DNA of 64,000 bases from Prevotella melaninogenica ATCC 25845 (GCF_000144405.1 NC_014371.1:682001-746000), one strand, 5' to 3'; shown: positions 1 through 9,462, counted from the first letter of the stretch. The notes: generated by a model not told the origin, from the letters alone. Numbers and translations are program-made.

Positions 1-2
1 AA

Positions 3-1715
3 GTAAGACAGGCTGATGGTTCTGTTATTACTGTCATCTTGCGTGGTGACGAACATATCAACTGGTACACAACCCTTGATGGTGTACTGCTTGTACAAGG
101 TGCAGATAACAACTACTATATCGGCAAAGTAGAGAAAAGTGGCAACCTTATTGCTACCCAACAGCTTGCACACGAAGCATTAACTCGCTCACAAGTAGAG
201 CGTAACTTGATTGCTAAGCAAGACAAGGATAAGTTCTTTGCGTACGTTAATAAGGTTGCTGAAGAATCTGAAAACGCTTACGATAACTCTCCTCTTACAC
301 GAGGACCAATCATAGATTCTGGTTACAAAGGTGTACCTTATTTCCCTCACACAGGTAGTCCTAAGGCTCTTGTTATTCTTGCAGAGTTCCAAGACACAAC
401 TTTTACTATCCAAGATACAAAGAAGGTGTTCACAAACTATCTGATGAATGAAGGTCATTTCTCAGATACTCGTTATGGTCAGAATCAGAACTACAAAGGT
501 GTTCGTGGTTATTTCAAGGATTGTAGTTATGGACAGTTTACACCTATCTTTGACGTTGTAGGTCCTATCAAATTACCCCAAAAACATGCTATCTATGGTG
601 CAGGTAATAATAGAATAGACTTATTACTTGCTGATGCTTGTGCCGCTGTGGATGATTTGGTAGACTTTACAAAATACGATGCGAACAACGATGGTATCGT
701 TGATTTGGTTTATATTATTTATGCAGGATACTCCGCCCATATTAATGGTAATAATAAAGAAACAAATATTTGGCCAAAATCTGGTACTGTTAATATCTCC
801 AATAAGTATGATGGAAAAAGTATTCGTCGCTATGGTGTGAGCAATGAACTTAATGGAAGTGAGAAGACATCTAAGAATAACAAGAAAATAAATGGTATAG
901 GTTTATTCTGTCATGAGTTCTCTCATACACTCGGACTTCCTGACATATACGCTTATCATACTGATGCAGAAAACCAAGATGACCAAGGTATGGAATTCTG
1001 GGACCTCATGGATGGTGGAACAGAAGTACGTGGTGGGCGTGTACCAGCATCTTATCTTGCATGGGAGCGCGAAGTTATGGGTTGGATGAATATTGATAAA
1101 CTCAAAAATGACACCGCTATAAGCAACCTAAAAAGCATCGACAATGGTGGAAAGGCATACAAGATTGTCAATCCTAATGACTCAAATGAGTATATCGTAT
1201 TGCAGAGTATACAGAAAGGACCATGGTATCAAGGTTGGAGAGATGGTACTTATGCCAAGGGCTTACTTGCCTATCGAGTTTCATACAAGTCAGACAAAGT
1301 AAATGTCTTCGATTTCCCTAACAATGTAAAGGGCAAGCCACGTGTCATCCCTATCCCTGCTGATGGTAAAATATTAGCAGCAGCCAATGCTGGAGGCTCT
1401 TTAAATACATACATACAACAGCTCAATGGCGACCCTTATCCTTATAACGGAAATAATAAGATAGACAAATTTACGATGTATAATGGCACCATACTGAAAA
1501 GATCAATATCTGACATTGTAGAGAATGATGCAGAGCGTCATGTTAGTTTTAAGTTTAAGAACAATGAACCTACCGCCATTCAGCCACCTTCAATCATTGA
1601 AAGAATTATTTCTGACAACCGTATCTATACCCTTGACGGCAGATATGTAGGTACTGATGCTTCTATCTTACCGCATGGCATCTACATTCAGAACAACAAG
1701 AAGTTTGTAAAGTAA
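3..1715 (+). CDS. M6 family secreted metalloprotease (5' truncated)
   Basis: The reading frame is open from the left edge, so the N-terminus and any signal peptide lie outside the window. The zinc site HEFSH is encoded at 912-926 and continues as TLGLPD, the immune-inhibitor-A/M6 form of the HExxH motif, which names this as a secreted zinc endopeptidase. The residues encoded before the first possible start (about 3-38) match the usual M6 N-terminal region, so a start at 39 would be artificial. The C-terminus ends in a tail of the form IYTLDGRYVG...GIYIQNNKK, a type also found at the end of the secreted protein at 15878-16939 and common at the ends of Prevotella exported proteins. It is probably exported and acts on host or dietary protein. 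A strong hairpin terminator follows. Confidence 0.88.
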   Translation, partial: VRQADGSVITVILRGDEHINWYTTLDGVLLVQGADNNYYIGKVEKSGNLIATQQLAHEALTRSQVERNLIAKQDKDKFFAYVNKVAEESENAYDNSPLTRGPIIDSGYKGVPYFPHTGSPKALVILAEFQDTTFTIQDTKKVFTNYLMNEGHFSDTRYGQNQNYKGVRGYFKDCSYGQFTPIFDVVGPIKLPQKHAIYGAGNNRIDLLLADACAAVDDLVDFTKYDANNDGIVDLVYIIYAGYSAHINGNNKETNIWPKSGTVNISNKYDGKSIRRYGVSNELNGSEKTSKNNKKINGIGLFCHEFSHTLGLPDIYAYHTDAENQDDQGMEFWDLMDGGTEVRGGRVPASYLAWEREVMGWMNIDKLKNDTAISNLKSIDNGGKAYKIVNPNDSNEYIVLQSIQKGPWYQGWRDGTYAKGLLAYRVSYKSDKVNVFDFPNNVKGKPRVIPIPADGKILAAANAGGSLNTYIQQLNGDPYPYNGNNKIDKFTMYNGTILKRSISDIVENDAERHVSFKFKNNEPTAIQPPSIIERIISDNRIYTLDGRYVGTDASILPHGIYIQNNKKFVK

Positions 1716-1736
1716 TACTAACTTCAGAACATATAT

Positions 1737-1785
1737 AAAGCCGCCTCTTTATGGGAACGAACCATTCAGAGGTGGCTTTCTTTAT
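1737..1785 (+). terminator. Rho-independent terminator of the M6 protease gene
   Basis: The 11-bp arms AAAGCCGCCTC (1737-1747) and GAGGTGGCTTT (1769-1779) pair with one G-U. They are followed by a T-rich stretch, 22 nt after the stop codon. Confidence 0.75.
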
Positions 1786-2282
1786 CTTTCAAAATAGCAT
1801 AGACACTTATCAGTTGATAGATAGGGAGCAAACAAAATATCAGGACATACCGTTTCAAAGTTACTCTCCTCTATTACTTCCCGAATTTATCACGGTTTCT
1901 TTCGAGCGATGTAGACATAAAGTCTACTAAAGTTAGAGATGGATTATCATACTAAAATACAAGAATAAGTTTTATTTTAGTTTGCTGTCACTTTTAACAT
2001 TTCGTGTATCTATACTGTTAATCAATAAGTTAAGTACTGGAAACAGATGACAGAAATGACAGGAAAATTGGTTTTCAAAAAATCACCTTACCGTATGTAC
2101 ACCAAAAGAGACACAAAGATTACTCATGTGAGGTAGCTTTAATTCTTCCATCCATTGGAAGAACAAGGTACTACCCAAAACGTAATTATAGCTCTATTCA
2201 GCCTCTACAAATTAGGTTCAATGAACGACCCTTACCTTATTATACTATCTAACAATAACCTTTACAACCAGTTCTCTCAAAC
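1786..2282. other. Intergenic region without a recognisable gene
   Basis: This part of the gap between two convergent genes has no long open frame. A 7-bp hairpin (TTCTTCC 2143-2149, GGAAGAA 2157-2163) is the only structure seen. A 29-codon frame starting at 2047 is too short to support. Confidence 0.5.
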
Positions 2283-2348
2283 GTGTTAATACTCAGCACA
2301 TCATGTGCAAATACGCATCATTAATAGTGCTGAGCGCAAACACATTAC
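2283..2348. repeat. 22-bp-period palindromic array, family B copy 1
   Basis: Three consecutive 22-bp units occupy 2283-2304, 2305-2326 and 2327-2348, each beginning GTGT or GTGC. The core GCACATCATGTGC is shared almost exactly with family B copy 2. CTCAGCAC and GTGCTGAG can also pair across the array. It lies between the ends of two convergent genes. Confidence 0.7.
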
Positions 2349-2378
2349 AAAGAGAGCGTTAGGGAGGACTGTATTATC

Positions 2379-4043
2379 TTACTTCTCTTGATAGAGATAA
2401 CGCTTAATACTCTTCTTCGGAGTCTTCGCAAACTCTTCATCACGCAACTCTATTGCCGAGAGGTGGCAGAAAGATGGCAACATATTGTTCAGTTCCAGAC
2501 GGTTCTGCTCCATTATCTCTTGCAAATCTGATTGTGAGAAGCCCATCTCTTTTGCCTCATCAAAATCAGGATAGACCAAGCCAACAATCTTATCACCACG
2601 CTGAATGATAATACACTCACTGACCATAGACATAGAGTTTAGCTTGTCTTCAATTTCCTCTGGATAGACATTCTGACCATTAGAACCTAAAAGCATATTC
2701 TTTATACGTCCGCGAAGAAAGAGATGACCATCAGCACTCATCGTTCCAAGATCACCCGTATGATACCAACCGTCCTTATCAAGAACTTCTTTAGTAGCCT
2801 CCTCATTCTTGTAATAACCAAGCATCACGTTCTCTCCTCTGGTAATAACCTCACCAGGAACATTTGCAGGATCAGGACTGACAATCTTTACCTCCATATT
2901 CAAGACAGGTGTACCACAAGAGCCTGGAACAAAGTCTTTGTAATCACTATAAGTTACCATCGGACCACATTCCGTTGCTCCATAACCACTGGTCACAGGG
3001 AAATTAATACTTACCAAGAAGTCTTCTATCTCCTTGTTAAGAGCAGCTCCGCCGGTAACAAGTTCATACGCATTGCCACCAAAGGCTTCCATAACAATCG
3101 CATTAATTCTTTCCTTCACCTTCTTGCTAACAACAGGCATCTTCAGCAGCATACGAGTTGCTGTACTTTGTACCTTTGGAAAGACATTCTTACGAATAAT
3201 CTTCTCAACAACCATTGGTACTGCAATAATAATAGCAGGACGAATATCAGTACAAGCCTGAGCAATCAAAGAAGGACTCGGCAGTCGTGTAAGGAAATAT
3301 AGATGACTACCAAAGCTAAACTGGCAGATAAACTCACAAATCATTCCATACATGTGAGCCATTGGCAACATACAAAGAACTTTACTATCAGGCTTAATAT
3401 GTGGTTTCAAATCGGCTGTTGCCCAAGCGAGATTACTACGCACAGAACGATAACTGAGCATCACACCCTTTGAAAAACCAGTTGTTCCACTTGTATAATT
3501 AATCAGTGCAAGGTCGTCAGCCTCGTCTTTGAAATAATTTACATCTTCCGCACGGAAGAACTTTGGATACTTCTTTCCAAAGAGTGCATTCAAGTTTTCA
3601 CGAGCATTTGTCAGTGACTCTGAACGAGAAAGAATCAATGAGAAGTCTGGTAGATATATTATACCTTCCAACTGAGGCATCTGTTCTCCATCGATAGTTG
3701 TTGCCACAACATCACCAACAAAGAGAAGTTTTGCTTCCGAGTGATTAACAATATTGTAAATCTGTTCTGGCTTAAACTCATGCTGAACAGGTACTGCTAC
3801 AGCTCCATAAGAGAGAGTTGCGAAGAAAGCAACTGCCCATGACGAGGAATTTCTACCACAAAGAGCAACCTTATCACCCTTCTTCAAACCGCTATTCTCA
3901 AAAAGAATATGTAATTTCTCTATTTTGCGGGCTACATCATGGTATTGAAGTGTAGCACCAAGATAATCCGTCAGAGCATCTTTATCCCAGTTATCCTTGA
4001 TACTCTTTTCTATACACGCGTTGAAACTTTTAATAGAATCCAT
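2379..4043 (-). CDS. Long-chain fatty acid--CoA ligase (AMP-binding)
   Basis: This 554-aa adenylate-forming enzyme would activate a fatty acid with ATP to an acyl-AMP and then an acyl-CoA at the inner face of the membrane. The AMP-binding signature YTSGTTGFSKG lies near residue 181, GYGATECGP near 351 and YHTGDLG near 427. The C-terminal lid contains RIKNMLLGSNGQNVYPEE. The start at 4043 is chosen over an upstream in-frame ATG at 4091 because a complete promoter lies at 4067-4098, so the upstream codon would not be transcribed. The substrate chain length cannot be read from sequence. It is monocistronic, with its own promoter. Confidence 0.88.
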   Translation of the reverse strand: MDSIKSFNACIEKSIKDNWDKDALTDYLGATLQYHDVARKIEKLHILFENSGLKKGDKVALCGRNSSSWAVAFFATLSYGAVAVPVQHEFKPEQIYNIVNHSEAKLLFVGDVVATTIDGEQMPQLEGIIYLPDFSLILSRSESLTNARENLNALFGKKYPKFFRAEDVNYFKDEADDLALINYTSGTTGFSKGVMLSYRSVRSNLAWATADLKPHIKPDSKVLCMLPMAHMYGMICEFICQFSFGSHLYFLTRLPSPSLIAQACTDIRPAIIIAVPMVVEKIIRKNVFPKVQSTATRMLLKMPVVSKKVKERINAIVMEAFGGNAYELVTGGAALNKEIEDFLVSINFPVTSGYGATECGPMVTYSDYKDFVPGSCGTPVLNMEVKIVSPDPANVPGEVITRGENVMLGYYKNEEATKEVLDKDGWYHTGDLGTMSADGHLFLRGRIKNMLLGSNGQNVYPEEIEDKLNSMSMVSECIIIQRGDKIVGLVYPDFDEAKEMGFSQSDLQEIMEQNRLELNNMLPSFCHLSAIELRDEEFAKTPKKSIKRYLYQEK

Positions 4044-4066
4044 TGCACAAAAATATGATTTGCGTG

Positions 4067-4098
4067 CAAAGTTAAGTAATTTTCTGCACATTTACAAA
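4067..4098 (-). promoter_or_regulatory. Bacteroidetes sigma-A promoter of the acyl-CoA synthetase gene
   Basis: On the minus strand TTTG (4098-4095) is followed after exactly 20 nt by TAACTTTG (4074-4067). This matches the -33 TTTG / -7 TAnnTTTG consensus. It decides the downstream gene's start at 4043. Confidence 0.75.
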
Positions 4099-4340
4099 AA
4101 CATTGTGCAATAAAAATATACTAAATAGACAAAAAGAGGAGAAATATTCCTTTTTAATCTTCGTATAAAAGAATTCAAAGTTGAATTTAGTTTTTCATCT
4201 TTCTGTACTTATTTTCTTATTTAAAAAGCGTACTAAACAATTGAAATATATTTACATAATAGACTGCAAATCACCTATAAAAGTCATATATTAGCGCTAT
4301 TTCTCGTGCCTTTGCAACTTACACGATATCAATAGGTTAC
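4099..4340. other. A+T-rich intergenic stretch
   Basis: No gene, repeat or strong hairpin was recognised here. The region leads into the family A repeat array. Confidence 0.4.
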
Positions 4341-4450
4341 AAAGTCACTTTGTAAAAGATGCTTAGTTAGACTTCAAAAGGGCGTTAGTTAGACTTCAAA
4401 AGAGCACCTTTTGCAAGTCAATTAGGCGTCTTTTAGAAGCCAAAAGAGCA
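4341..4450 (+). repeat. 22-bp-period array, family A copy 1
   Basis: Five abutting 22-bp units start at 4341, 4363, 4385, 4407 and 4429. Units 2 and 3 are direct repeats with core GACTTCAAAAG. Units 4 and 5 are inverted versions with cores CTTTTGCAAGTC and CTTTTAGAAGCC. Most units end in GGGCG, GGCG, GAGCA or GATGC. GACTT/AAGTC and AAAAG/CTTTT pair across the dyad between units 3 and 4. There is no U-tract, so it is not a simple terminator. Confidence 0.85.
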
Positions 4451-4551
4451 TGTTTAAAAAACAAGATTATGAAAAATTACAACAAAACCTACTTTTATCA
4501 TCTTTCTATAGGATGACAATAGGAGTAGGAACGCCAACAAACAAGAAACAA

Positions 4552-4674
4552 AAAGAGACTATATCAAAAATGTAGAAACACATGATTTGTGTATCTGCCA
4601 GTAGCACTTTATTGGGAAATATAACTTTTATTTCCCTATAAAAACTCTGACTACATTTTTGAAATAGTCTCTTT
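4552..4674. repeat. 123-bp inverted-repeat element (MITE-like or structured 3' UTR)
   Basis: Arms of 24 nt at 4552-4575 and 4651-4674 are complementary at 23 of 24 positions (AAAGAGACTAT...AATGTAG). The 75-nt interior holds two smaller hairpins: ACACA/TGTGT near 4578-4592, and GGGAAAT/ATTTCCC near 4613-4636. It lies 57 nt downstream of the yebC stop. The GAGACTATTTCAAAA-type end recalls transposon termini, but no target duplication was seen. Confidence 0.65.
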
Positions 4675-4730
4675 CTATACTCTTAGAACCAATTACACCT
4701 TATCATATATAGGTGTATTAGAGGCGATGA

Positions 4731-5462
4731 TTAGTCTTCAGCTGGCTTCATGTTAGTATAAACATTCTGCACGTCGTCGAAGTCTTCCAAACGCTCAACC
4801 ATCTTATCGATAGTCTCACGCTCTTCAGGAGACACGTCCTTCAAGTCGTTAGGAATACGAGTGAACTCAGCAGAAGTAATCTCAAAACCATTGTCCTCCA
4901 AGTGTTTCTGAATCTCACCGAAGCTTGTTGGCTCACCATAGATGGTAATTTCGTTCTCTTCTTCATCCTCATCGAATTCGTCCTCAACGCCATAGTCAAT
5001 CAAGTCGAGAATCAACTCTTCCATATCCAAGCCGTCCTTCTTTTTAAAAGTGAAGACTGCCTTATGGTCAAAAAGGAAGCTGAGAGAACCCTGTGTACCA
5101 AGATTACCATTGAACTTGTTGAAGATTGAACGAACATCACCTACAGTACGTGTGGTATTGTCGGTCAATGTCTCAACGAACACAGCAATTCCGTGAGGAC
5201 CATAACCCTCGTATGTTACCTCCTTGTAGTCGCTGGTATCTTTACCCATTGCGTTCTTAATAGCGCGCTGGATATTGTCCTTCGGCATGTTCTCACGCTT
5301 ACATGTTGCTATAATCGCACGAAGGCGTGGGTTGTTCTCAGGCTCAGGACCACCTGCCTTAACAGCAATAGCGATTTCTTTACCTAACTTTGTGAACGTA
5401 CGGGCCATGTGACCCCATCTCTTGAGCTTACTTGCTTTGCGATATTCAAATGCTCTACCCAT
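4731..5462 (-). CDS. YebC/PmpR family transcriptional regulator
   Basis: This 243-aa YebC-family protein opens with MGRAFEYRKASKLKRWG instead of the usual AGHSKWxxIKH, the form typical of Bacteroidetes. TFTKLGKEI, NMPKDNIQRAI and YEGYGPHG are the recognisable family blocks, followed by an acidic loop (DEFDEDEEEN) and the C-terminal domain. Members are cytosolic. They have been described as DNA-binding regulators and, for some homologues, as ribosome-associated factors relieving stalling; the sequence does not say which applies here. It starts 12 nt after the pheT stop, so it is co-transcribed from the pheT promoter. Confidence 0.9.
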   Translation of the reverse strand: MGRAFEYRKASKLKRWGHMARTFTKLGKEIAIAVKAGGPEPENNPRLRAIIATCKRENMPKDNIQRAIKNAMGKDTSDYKEVTYEGYGPHGIAVFVETLTDNTTRTVGDVRSIFNKFNGNLGTQGSLSFLFDHKAVFTFKKKDGLDMEELILDLIDYGVEDEFDEDEEENEITIYGEPTSFGEIQKHLEDNGFEITSAEFTRIPNDLKDVSPEERETIDKMVERLEDFDDVQNVYTNMKPAED

Positions 5463-5474
5463 TGGATTTGTTTG

Positions 5475-7943
5475 TTAACGGAGTTCTGCTCCGAGTTTAT
5501 TTGTTAAATTCTTAATTAATTTCTGCATGATGGCATCAATTGCCTTGTCGTTGAGTGTCTTGCTTTCGTCCTGAAGAATGAAGTTTACTGCATAGCTCTT
5601 CTTACCCTCAGGAAGGTTCTTACCCTGATAAACATCGAAGAGTTCGACACGCTTCAAAAGTTTCTTGTCTGCCTGACGAGAGATCTCTTCAATCTGTGCA
5701 AACTCAACATTGTTGTCGACCAACAAGGCAAGATCACGGCTTACAGCAGGATACTTAGATATCTCCTGGAACTGAAGTTTATTCTTGCGGATGGCCTTCA
5801 TCAATCCAGCCCAATCCAACTCTGCATAATAAACCTTCTGATCAATATTGAAACTCTTCAAAAGCTTGTGGCTGAGAATACCCATCTCTACGAGTACCTT
5901 ACCGGTACGTGTCTTCAGTACTATCGCCTTATCAAAGACGTTGTTATCTGACTTTTCGCTAACGAGCAAGCCCTGTGCAATACCGATACGACGAAGAATA
6001 TTCTCTACGTATGCCTTTAGTTCATAGAATGTACTTTCCTCATCAGGATGTGCCCATGAACCTTGTACACGCTTACCTGTCACCCACAATGCCATGTGAT
6101 AATCCTGACTATAAGCCTTAACAGGACTTTCCTCTGACCACTTTTCCTTATTAAACTTGTAGACATTACCTACTTCAAAGAAGCGGAGATTCTGTGCCTT
6201 ACGGTTTACATTACGTACAATACTCTCCAAACCACCAAAGAGAAGGGTCTGACGCATCACACCCAAGTCTGCTGAAAGTGGATTCATCACCTTTACAGTC
6301 TCCTCCCAAGGATAAGCATTAAGGCCTGTCTCCTCATAGTAAGAACTCTTTGTGAGCGAATTGTTCATTATCTCTGAGAAGCCAGCACCTACTAACTGCT
6401 CACCGATGATGTTCTCACGGTGATAGTTCTTGTCAGCCTCTTCAGCAATTGTCAATGAAGACTTCAACTCTGTAGGAATCTCTACATTATTATATCCATA
6501 GATACGAAGGATGTCTTCAACAACATCACAAGGACGCTGTACATCAACACGATAAGGAGGAACGAGGAGATTAAGTCCCTCTGCATCTTCCTTCTCTACC
6601 TTCATTTCAAGGCTTTCAGCAATACGCTTAATCGTCTCATTACCGAGTTTCTTGCCAATAAGACGGTCGCAATACTCATAGTTCAGACGAACTGGGAAGC
6701 CCTCCATCTTAGTTGGATACTCGTCACGAATCTCCATACTTACCTTTCCACCTGCAAGTTCCTTACAAAGGATTGCAGCCTGTTTTAGCGCATAGATGAC
6801 ACCATTTGGATCAATACCACGCTCAAAACGGAAGCTGGCATCAGTTGAAAGACCATGACGACGAGCACTCTTACGAATCCATGTTGGATGGAAGTAAGCA
6901 CTCTCCAATACTACATTCTTCGTCGTTTCGTAAGTTCCACTACCCTTTCCACCGAAGACACCAGCAATACACATAGGGTCTTCCTCATTGCAAATTGCGA
7001 GGTCGTGCTCACCAAGTATATGCTCTTCACCATCCAAAGTAACGAACTTCTTTCCCTCATTCTTATCTTTGACGATGATGTGGTGCCCTTTAACCATGTC
7101 TGCATCAAAACAGTGCATAGGCTGACCGTAAGCCATCATGATATAGTTAGTGATATCAACGATATTATTGATTGGACGCAAACCGATAATATTCAGTTTG
7201 TCTTTCAACCATTGTGGACTTTCCTTTACCTCACAATCAGTAATGCTCAAACAAGCATAACGACGGCAAGCATCAGTGTTCTCAATTGTCACATCAATAG
7301 GAAGGTCATGATTGTCAACCTTAAATGCATCACAAGATGGGCGATGCAGCGAAGTCTCATAACCATTCTGTGTCAACCATGCATAGAGGTCGCGAGCTAC
7401 ACCATAATGACTTAACGCATCTGCACGGTTAGCAGTGATGTCTATATCAATCAGCCAATCACTGTCTAATTGGTAATACTCTGATGCTGGCTGACCGACT
7501 GGTGCATCCTCTGGCAACACAATGATACCATCATGAGCAGTACCAACACCAATCTCATCCTCGGCACAAATCATACCAAGACTTTCTACACCACGCAGCT
7601 TACTCCTCTTGATAGTAAACTCATTGTCGCCATCATAGAGTACACAACCTAAGTCAGCAACGATTACCTTCTGTCCTGCTGCAACATTCGGTGCGCCACA
7701 TACAATCTGCTGTGGTTCTCCCTTGCCAAGGTCAACGGTTGTTACGTGAAGGTGATCAGAGTTTGGATGTGCCTCGCAAGTAAGCACCTTACCAACATAT
7801 AAACCCTTTAATCCACCACGTATCGTTTCAACCTCGTCCAGTGAACCTACCTCCAAACCTATGGAAGTGAGCGCAACTGCAATCTCTTCTGGACTAAGAT
7901 TGAAATCAACGTATTCCTTTAGCCATTTGTATGAAATCTTCAT
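5475..7943 (-). CDS. pheT: Phenylalanine--tRNA ligase beta subunit
   Basis: PheT is the large, non-catalytic subunit of the alpha2-beta2 enzyme that charges tRNA-Phe. It has 822 aa, the normal size. In order: N-terminal MKISYKWLKEYV, an EMAP/OB-type tRNA-binding domain (about 40-150), the B3/B4 editing domain (about 210-370), B5, the catalytic-like core, and a C-terminal anticodon-binding FDX-ACB domain (EISKYPAVSRDLALLV). The start at 7943 fits the family N-terminus. The alternative at 7976 would fall at the transcription start of the promoter at 7978-8008. pheS is not adjacent. yebC follows in the same operon. Confidence 0.95.
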   Translation of the reverse strand: MKISYKWLKEYVDFNLSPEEIAVALTSIGLEVGSLDEVETIRGGLKGLYVGKVLTCEAHPNSDHLHVTTVDLGKGEPQQIVCGAPNVAAGQKVIVADLGCVLYDGDNEFTIKRSKLRGVESLGMICAEDEIGVGTAHDGIIVLPEDAPVGQPASEYYQLDSDWLIDIDITANRADALSHYGVARDLYAWLTQNGYETSLHRPSCDAFKVDNHDLPIDVTIENTDACRRYACLSITDCEVKESPQWLKDKLNIIGLRPINNIVDITNYIMMAYGQPMHCFDADMVKGHHIIVKDKNEGKKFVTLDGEEHILGEHDLAICNEEDPMCIAGVFGGKGSGTYETTKNVVLESAYFHPTWIRKSARRHGLSTDASFRFERGIDPNGVIYALKQAAILCKELAGGKVSMEIRDEYPTKMEGFPVRLNYEYCDRLIGKKLGNETIKRIAESLEMKVEKEDAEGLNLLVPPYRVDVQRPCDVVEDILRIYGYNNVEIPTELKSSLTIAEEADKNYHRENIIGEQLVGAGFSEIMNNSLTKSSYYEETGLNAYPWEETVKVMNPLSADLGVMRQTLLFGGLESIVRNVNRKAQNLRFFEVGNVYKFNKEKWSEESPVKAYSQDYHMALWVTGKRVQGSWAHPDEESTFYELKAYVENILRRIGIAQGLLVSEKSDNNVFDKAIVLKTRTGKVLVEMGILSHKLLKSFNIDQKVYYAELDWAGLMKAIRKNKLQFQEISKYPAVSRDLALLVDNNVEFAQIEEISRQADKKLLKRVELFDVYQGKNLPEGKKSYAVNFILQDESKTLNDKAIDAIMQKLIKNLTNKLGAELR

Positions 7944-7977
7944 TATATAGTTATATTGTTTGTTCTGAAAATACATG

Positions 7978-8008
7978 CAAATTTACGAAAAAACTCAGAT
8001 ATAGCAAA
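7978..8008 (-). promoter_or_regulatory. Promoter of pheT-yebC
   Basis: On the minus strand TTTG (8008-8005) is followed after 19 nt by TAAATTTG (7985-7978), a full consensus match about 35 nt upstream of the pheT start. Confidence 0.75.
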
Positions 8009-8201
8009 AGGATAAAAGAAAAAAGCCGTTGCATATAGAGAAAGTCTCTCTTTCAATAATCGTAACAAAGAAAAAGTAGACTATTTTTTACGCACATAAA
8101 GCTATCTTTCAAAGTCATTATCACATAGCTTTAATCTATGAAAACACCAGTTTTATAGTATATAAGACATACATTTAAGTTATAGGAACAGGCTTGTAAT
8201 A

Positions 8202-8233
8202 CTTGCAGATTTCAAGATAATGCCTTACCTTTG
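8202..8233 (+). promoter_or_regulatory. Probable promoter of the zinc metallopeptidase gene
   Basis: CTTG (8202-8205), a near match to the -33 box, is followed after 20 nt by TACCTTTG (8226-8233), a perfect -7 box. This leaves a leader of about 35 nt. Confidence 0.6.
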
Positions 8234-8275
8234 CCAACATAGAAACAATTAAGCTTAAAAAACAGAGGAAATAAA

Positions 8276-9160
8276 ATGAGACTTACAGGACGCAGAGAAA
8301 GTAATAATGTAGAAGACCGTCGTGGCATGGGTACCGGCGCTAAAGCTGGTATTGGTGGCATCGGAGGTATCATTGTCATTGCGCTTATCACCTTTTTAAG
8401 CGGTGGAAACATGGGAGATGTAGTCAACAACATCGTTCAACAGCAGATGCAAGGACAAACTGAGGTACAAACTGGTGGAGAACAACATCAATTTACAGAG
8501 GAAGAAGAAAAACTTGCTGACTTCTCAAAACAGATTCTTGCAGGTACAGAAGATGTATGGACGGAACAGTTTCAGTTGCACGGCATGAGATATCAATACC
8601 CTACGCTTGTTCTTTTCACAGGTGCTGTACAAACTGCTTGTGGCAATGGCTCTGCTGCTATGGGTCCATTCTACTGCTCTGCTGACCAACGTCTTTATCT
8701 CGACTTAAGTTTCTTTAGCAGTATGCGTAAGGACTTAGGAATACAAGCAAAGGGCGACCTTGACTTTGCGTATGCCTACGTGATTGCGCATGAAGTGGGT
8801 CATCATGTGGAATATCTCCGTGGAATCCTTGGCAAATGTCATGCAAAGATGGCACGTGTTAGTAAGGAAGAAGCAAACAAACTGAGTGTGAAATTAGAAC
8901 TTCTTGCCGATTATTATGCTGGTTGTTGGGCACATTATGACAATGAAAAATATCAAAGTCTTACTGATGGTGATATCGAAGAGGCAATTGATTGTGCTGA
9001 GAAAATCGGCGATAACTATCTCCAGAAGAAAGCTCGTGGCTATGCACTTCCTGAGACTTTCACCCATGGAACTTCCGAACAGCGTATGTACTGGTTAAAG
9101 AAAGGTATCGAAACTGGTGATTGGAATACAACAACCTTTGCACCAGGGGATTTAGACTAA
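8276..9160 (+). CDS. YpfJ-like neutral zinc metallopeptidase (membrane-anchored)
   Basis: This 294-aa protein has the layout of the YpfJ/PF04228 putative neutral zinc metallopeptidases: a short basic N-terminus, one glycine-rich transmembrane segment (about residues 20-42), a polar Q-rich spacer, then the peptidase domain. The zinc motif HEVGHH lies near residue 172. A downstream LELLADYYAGCW segment supplies the conserved third-ligand region, and CGNGSAAMGPFYCSADQRLYLD is the family's upstream block. It is probably held in the inner membrane with the domain outside. Its substrate is unknown. Confidence 0.88.
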   Translation: MRLTGRRESNNVEDRRGMGTGAKAGIGGIGGIIVIALITFLSGGNMGDVVNNIVQQQMQGQTEVQTGGEQHQFTEEEEKLADFSKQILAGTEDVWTEQFQLHGMRYQYPTLVLFTGAVQTACGNGSAAMGPFYCSADQRLYLDLSFFSSMRKDLGIQAKGDLDFAYAYVIAHEVGHHVEYLRGILGKCHAKMARVSKEEANKLSVKLELLADYYAGCWAHYDNEKYQSLTDGDIEEAIDCAEKIGDNYLQKKARGYALPETFTHGTSEQRMYWLKKGIETGDWNTTTFAPGDLD

Positions 9161-9195
9161 GGATATTAAACATCCTTATCTTCATCTAAAAGTAT

Positions 9196-9248
9196 GGTTC
9201 TTTCGTTAAATGTGTGAACGCTTTTCCTATTACTTTAACGGAAGAACC
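9196..9248. terminator. Long stem-loop downstream of the metallopeptidase gene
   Basis: GGTTCTTTCGTTAAA (9196-9210) pairs with TTTAACGGAAGAACC (9234-9248) over 15 bp with one G-U, leaving a 23-nt loop. It sits 35 nt after the stop. No clear U-tract follows, so it may be a 3'-end stabiliser, not a classical terminator. Confidence 0.5.
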
Positions 9249-9462
9249 ACAGTTACTTATTAAACAAAAACTTGGCTAAGACTGTCAACAATCTATCCTG
9301 TTATCATTCTCTGATATTGAAAATCATTTCTTTTTAGACTTCGAGAATCTGTAGACGGAGATTTGAAAAATCATTACATAATTTCAAAGAAAACATCTAT
9401 AACTAACGACAAAAACACATATACGAAGCAGGTTTGCAATCAACAGAAAATCAATTAGTTAT
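9249..9462. other. Intergenic, nothing recognised
   Basis: A+T-rich sequence between two convergent genes with no gene-like frame; it is followed by a family A array and a further featureless stretch (9573-9782). Confidence 0.4.

Noticed and set aside
2724..3302. 192-aa plus-strand open frame opposite the acyl-CoA synthetase gene
   Set aside because: Antisense shadow of a conserved gene with no recognisable domain, start signal or promoter.
4044..4091. Upstream in-frame start for the acyl-CoA synthetase
   Set aside because: A full promoter at 4067-4098 lies within this extension, so it would not be transcribed.
6855..7415. 186-aa plus-strand open frame opposite pheT
   Set aside because: Antisense shadow within a conserved gene, rich in Thr/Ser/Ile from reversed codons.
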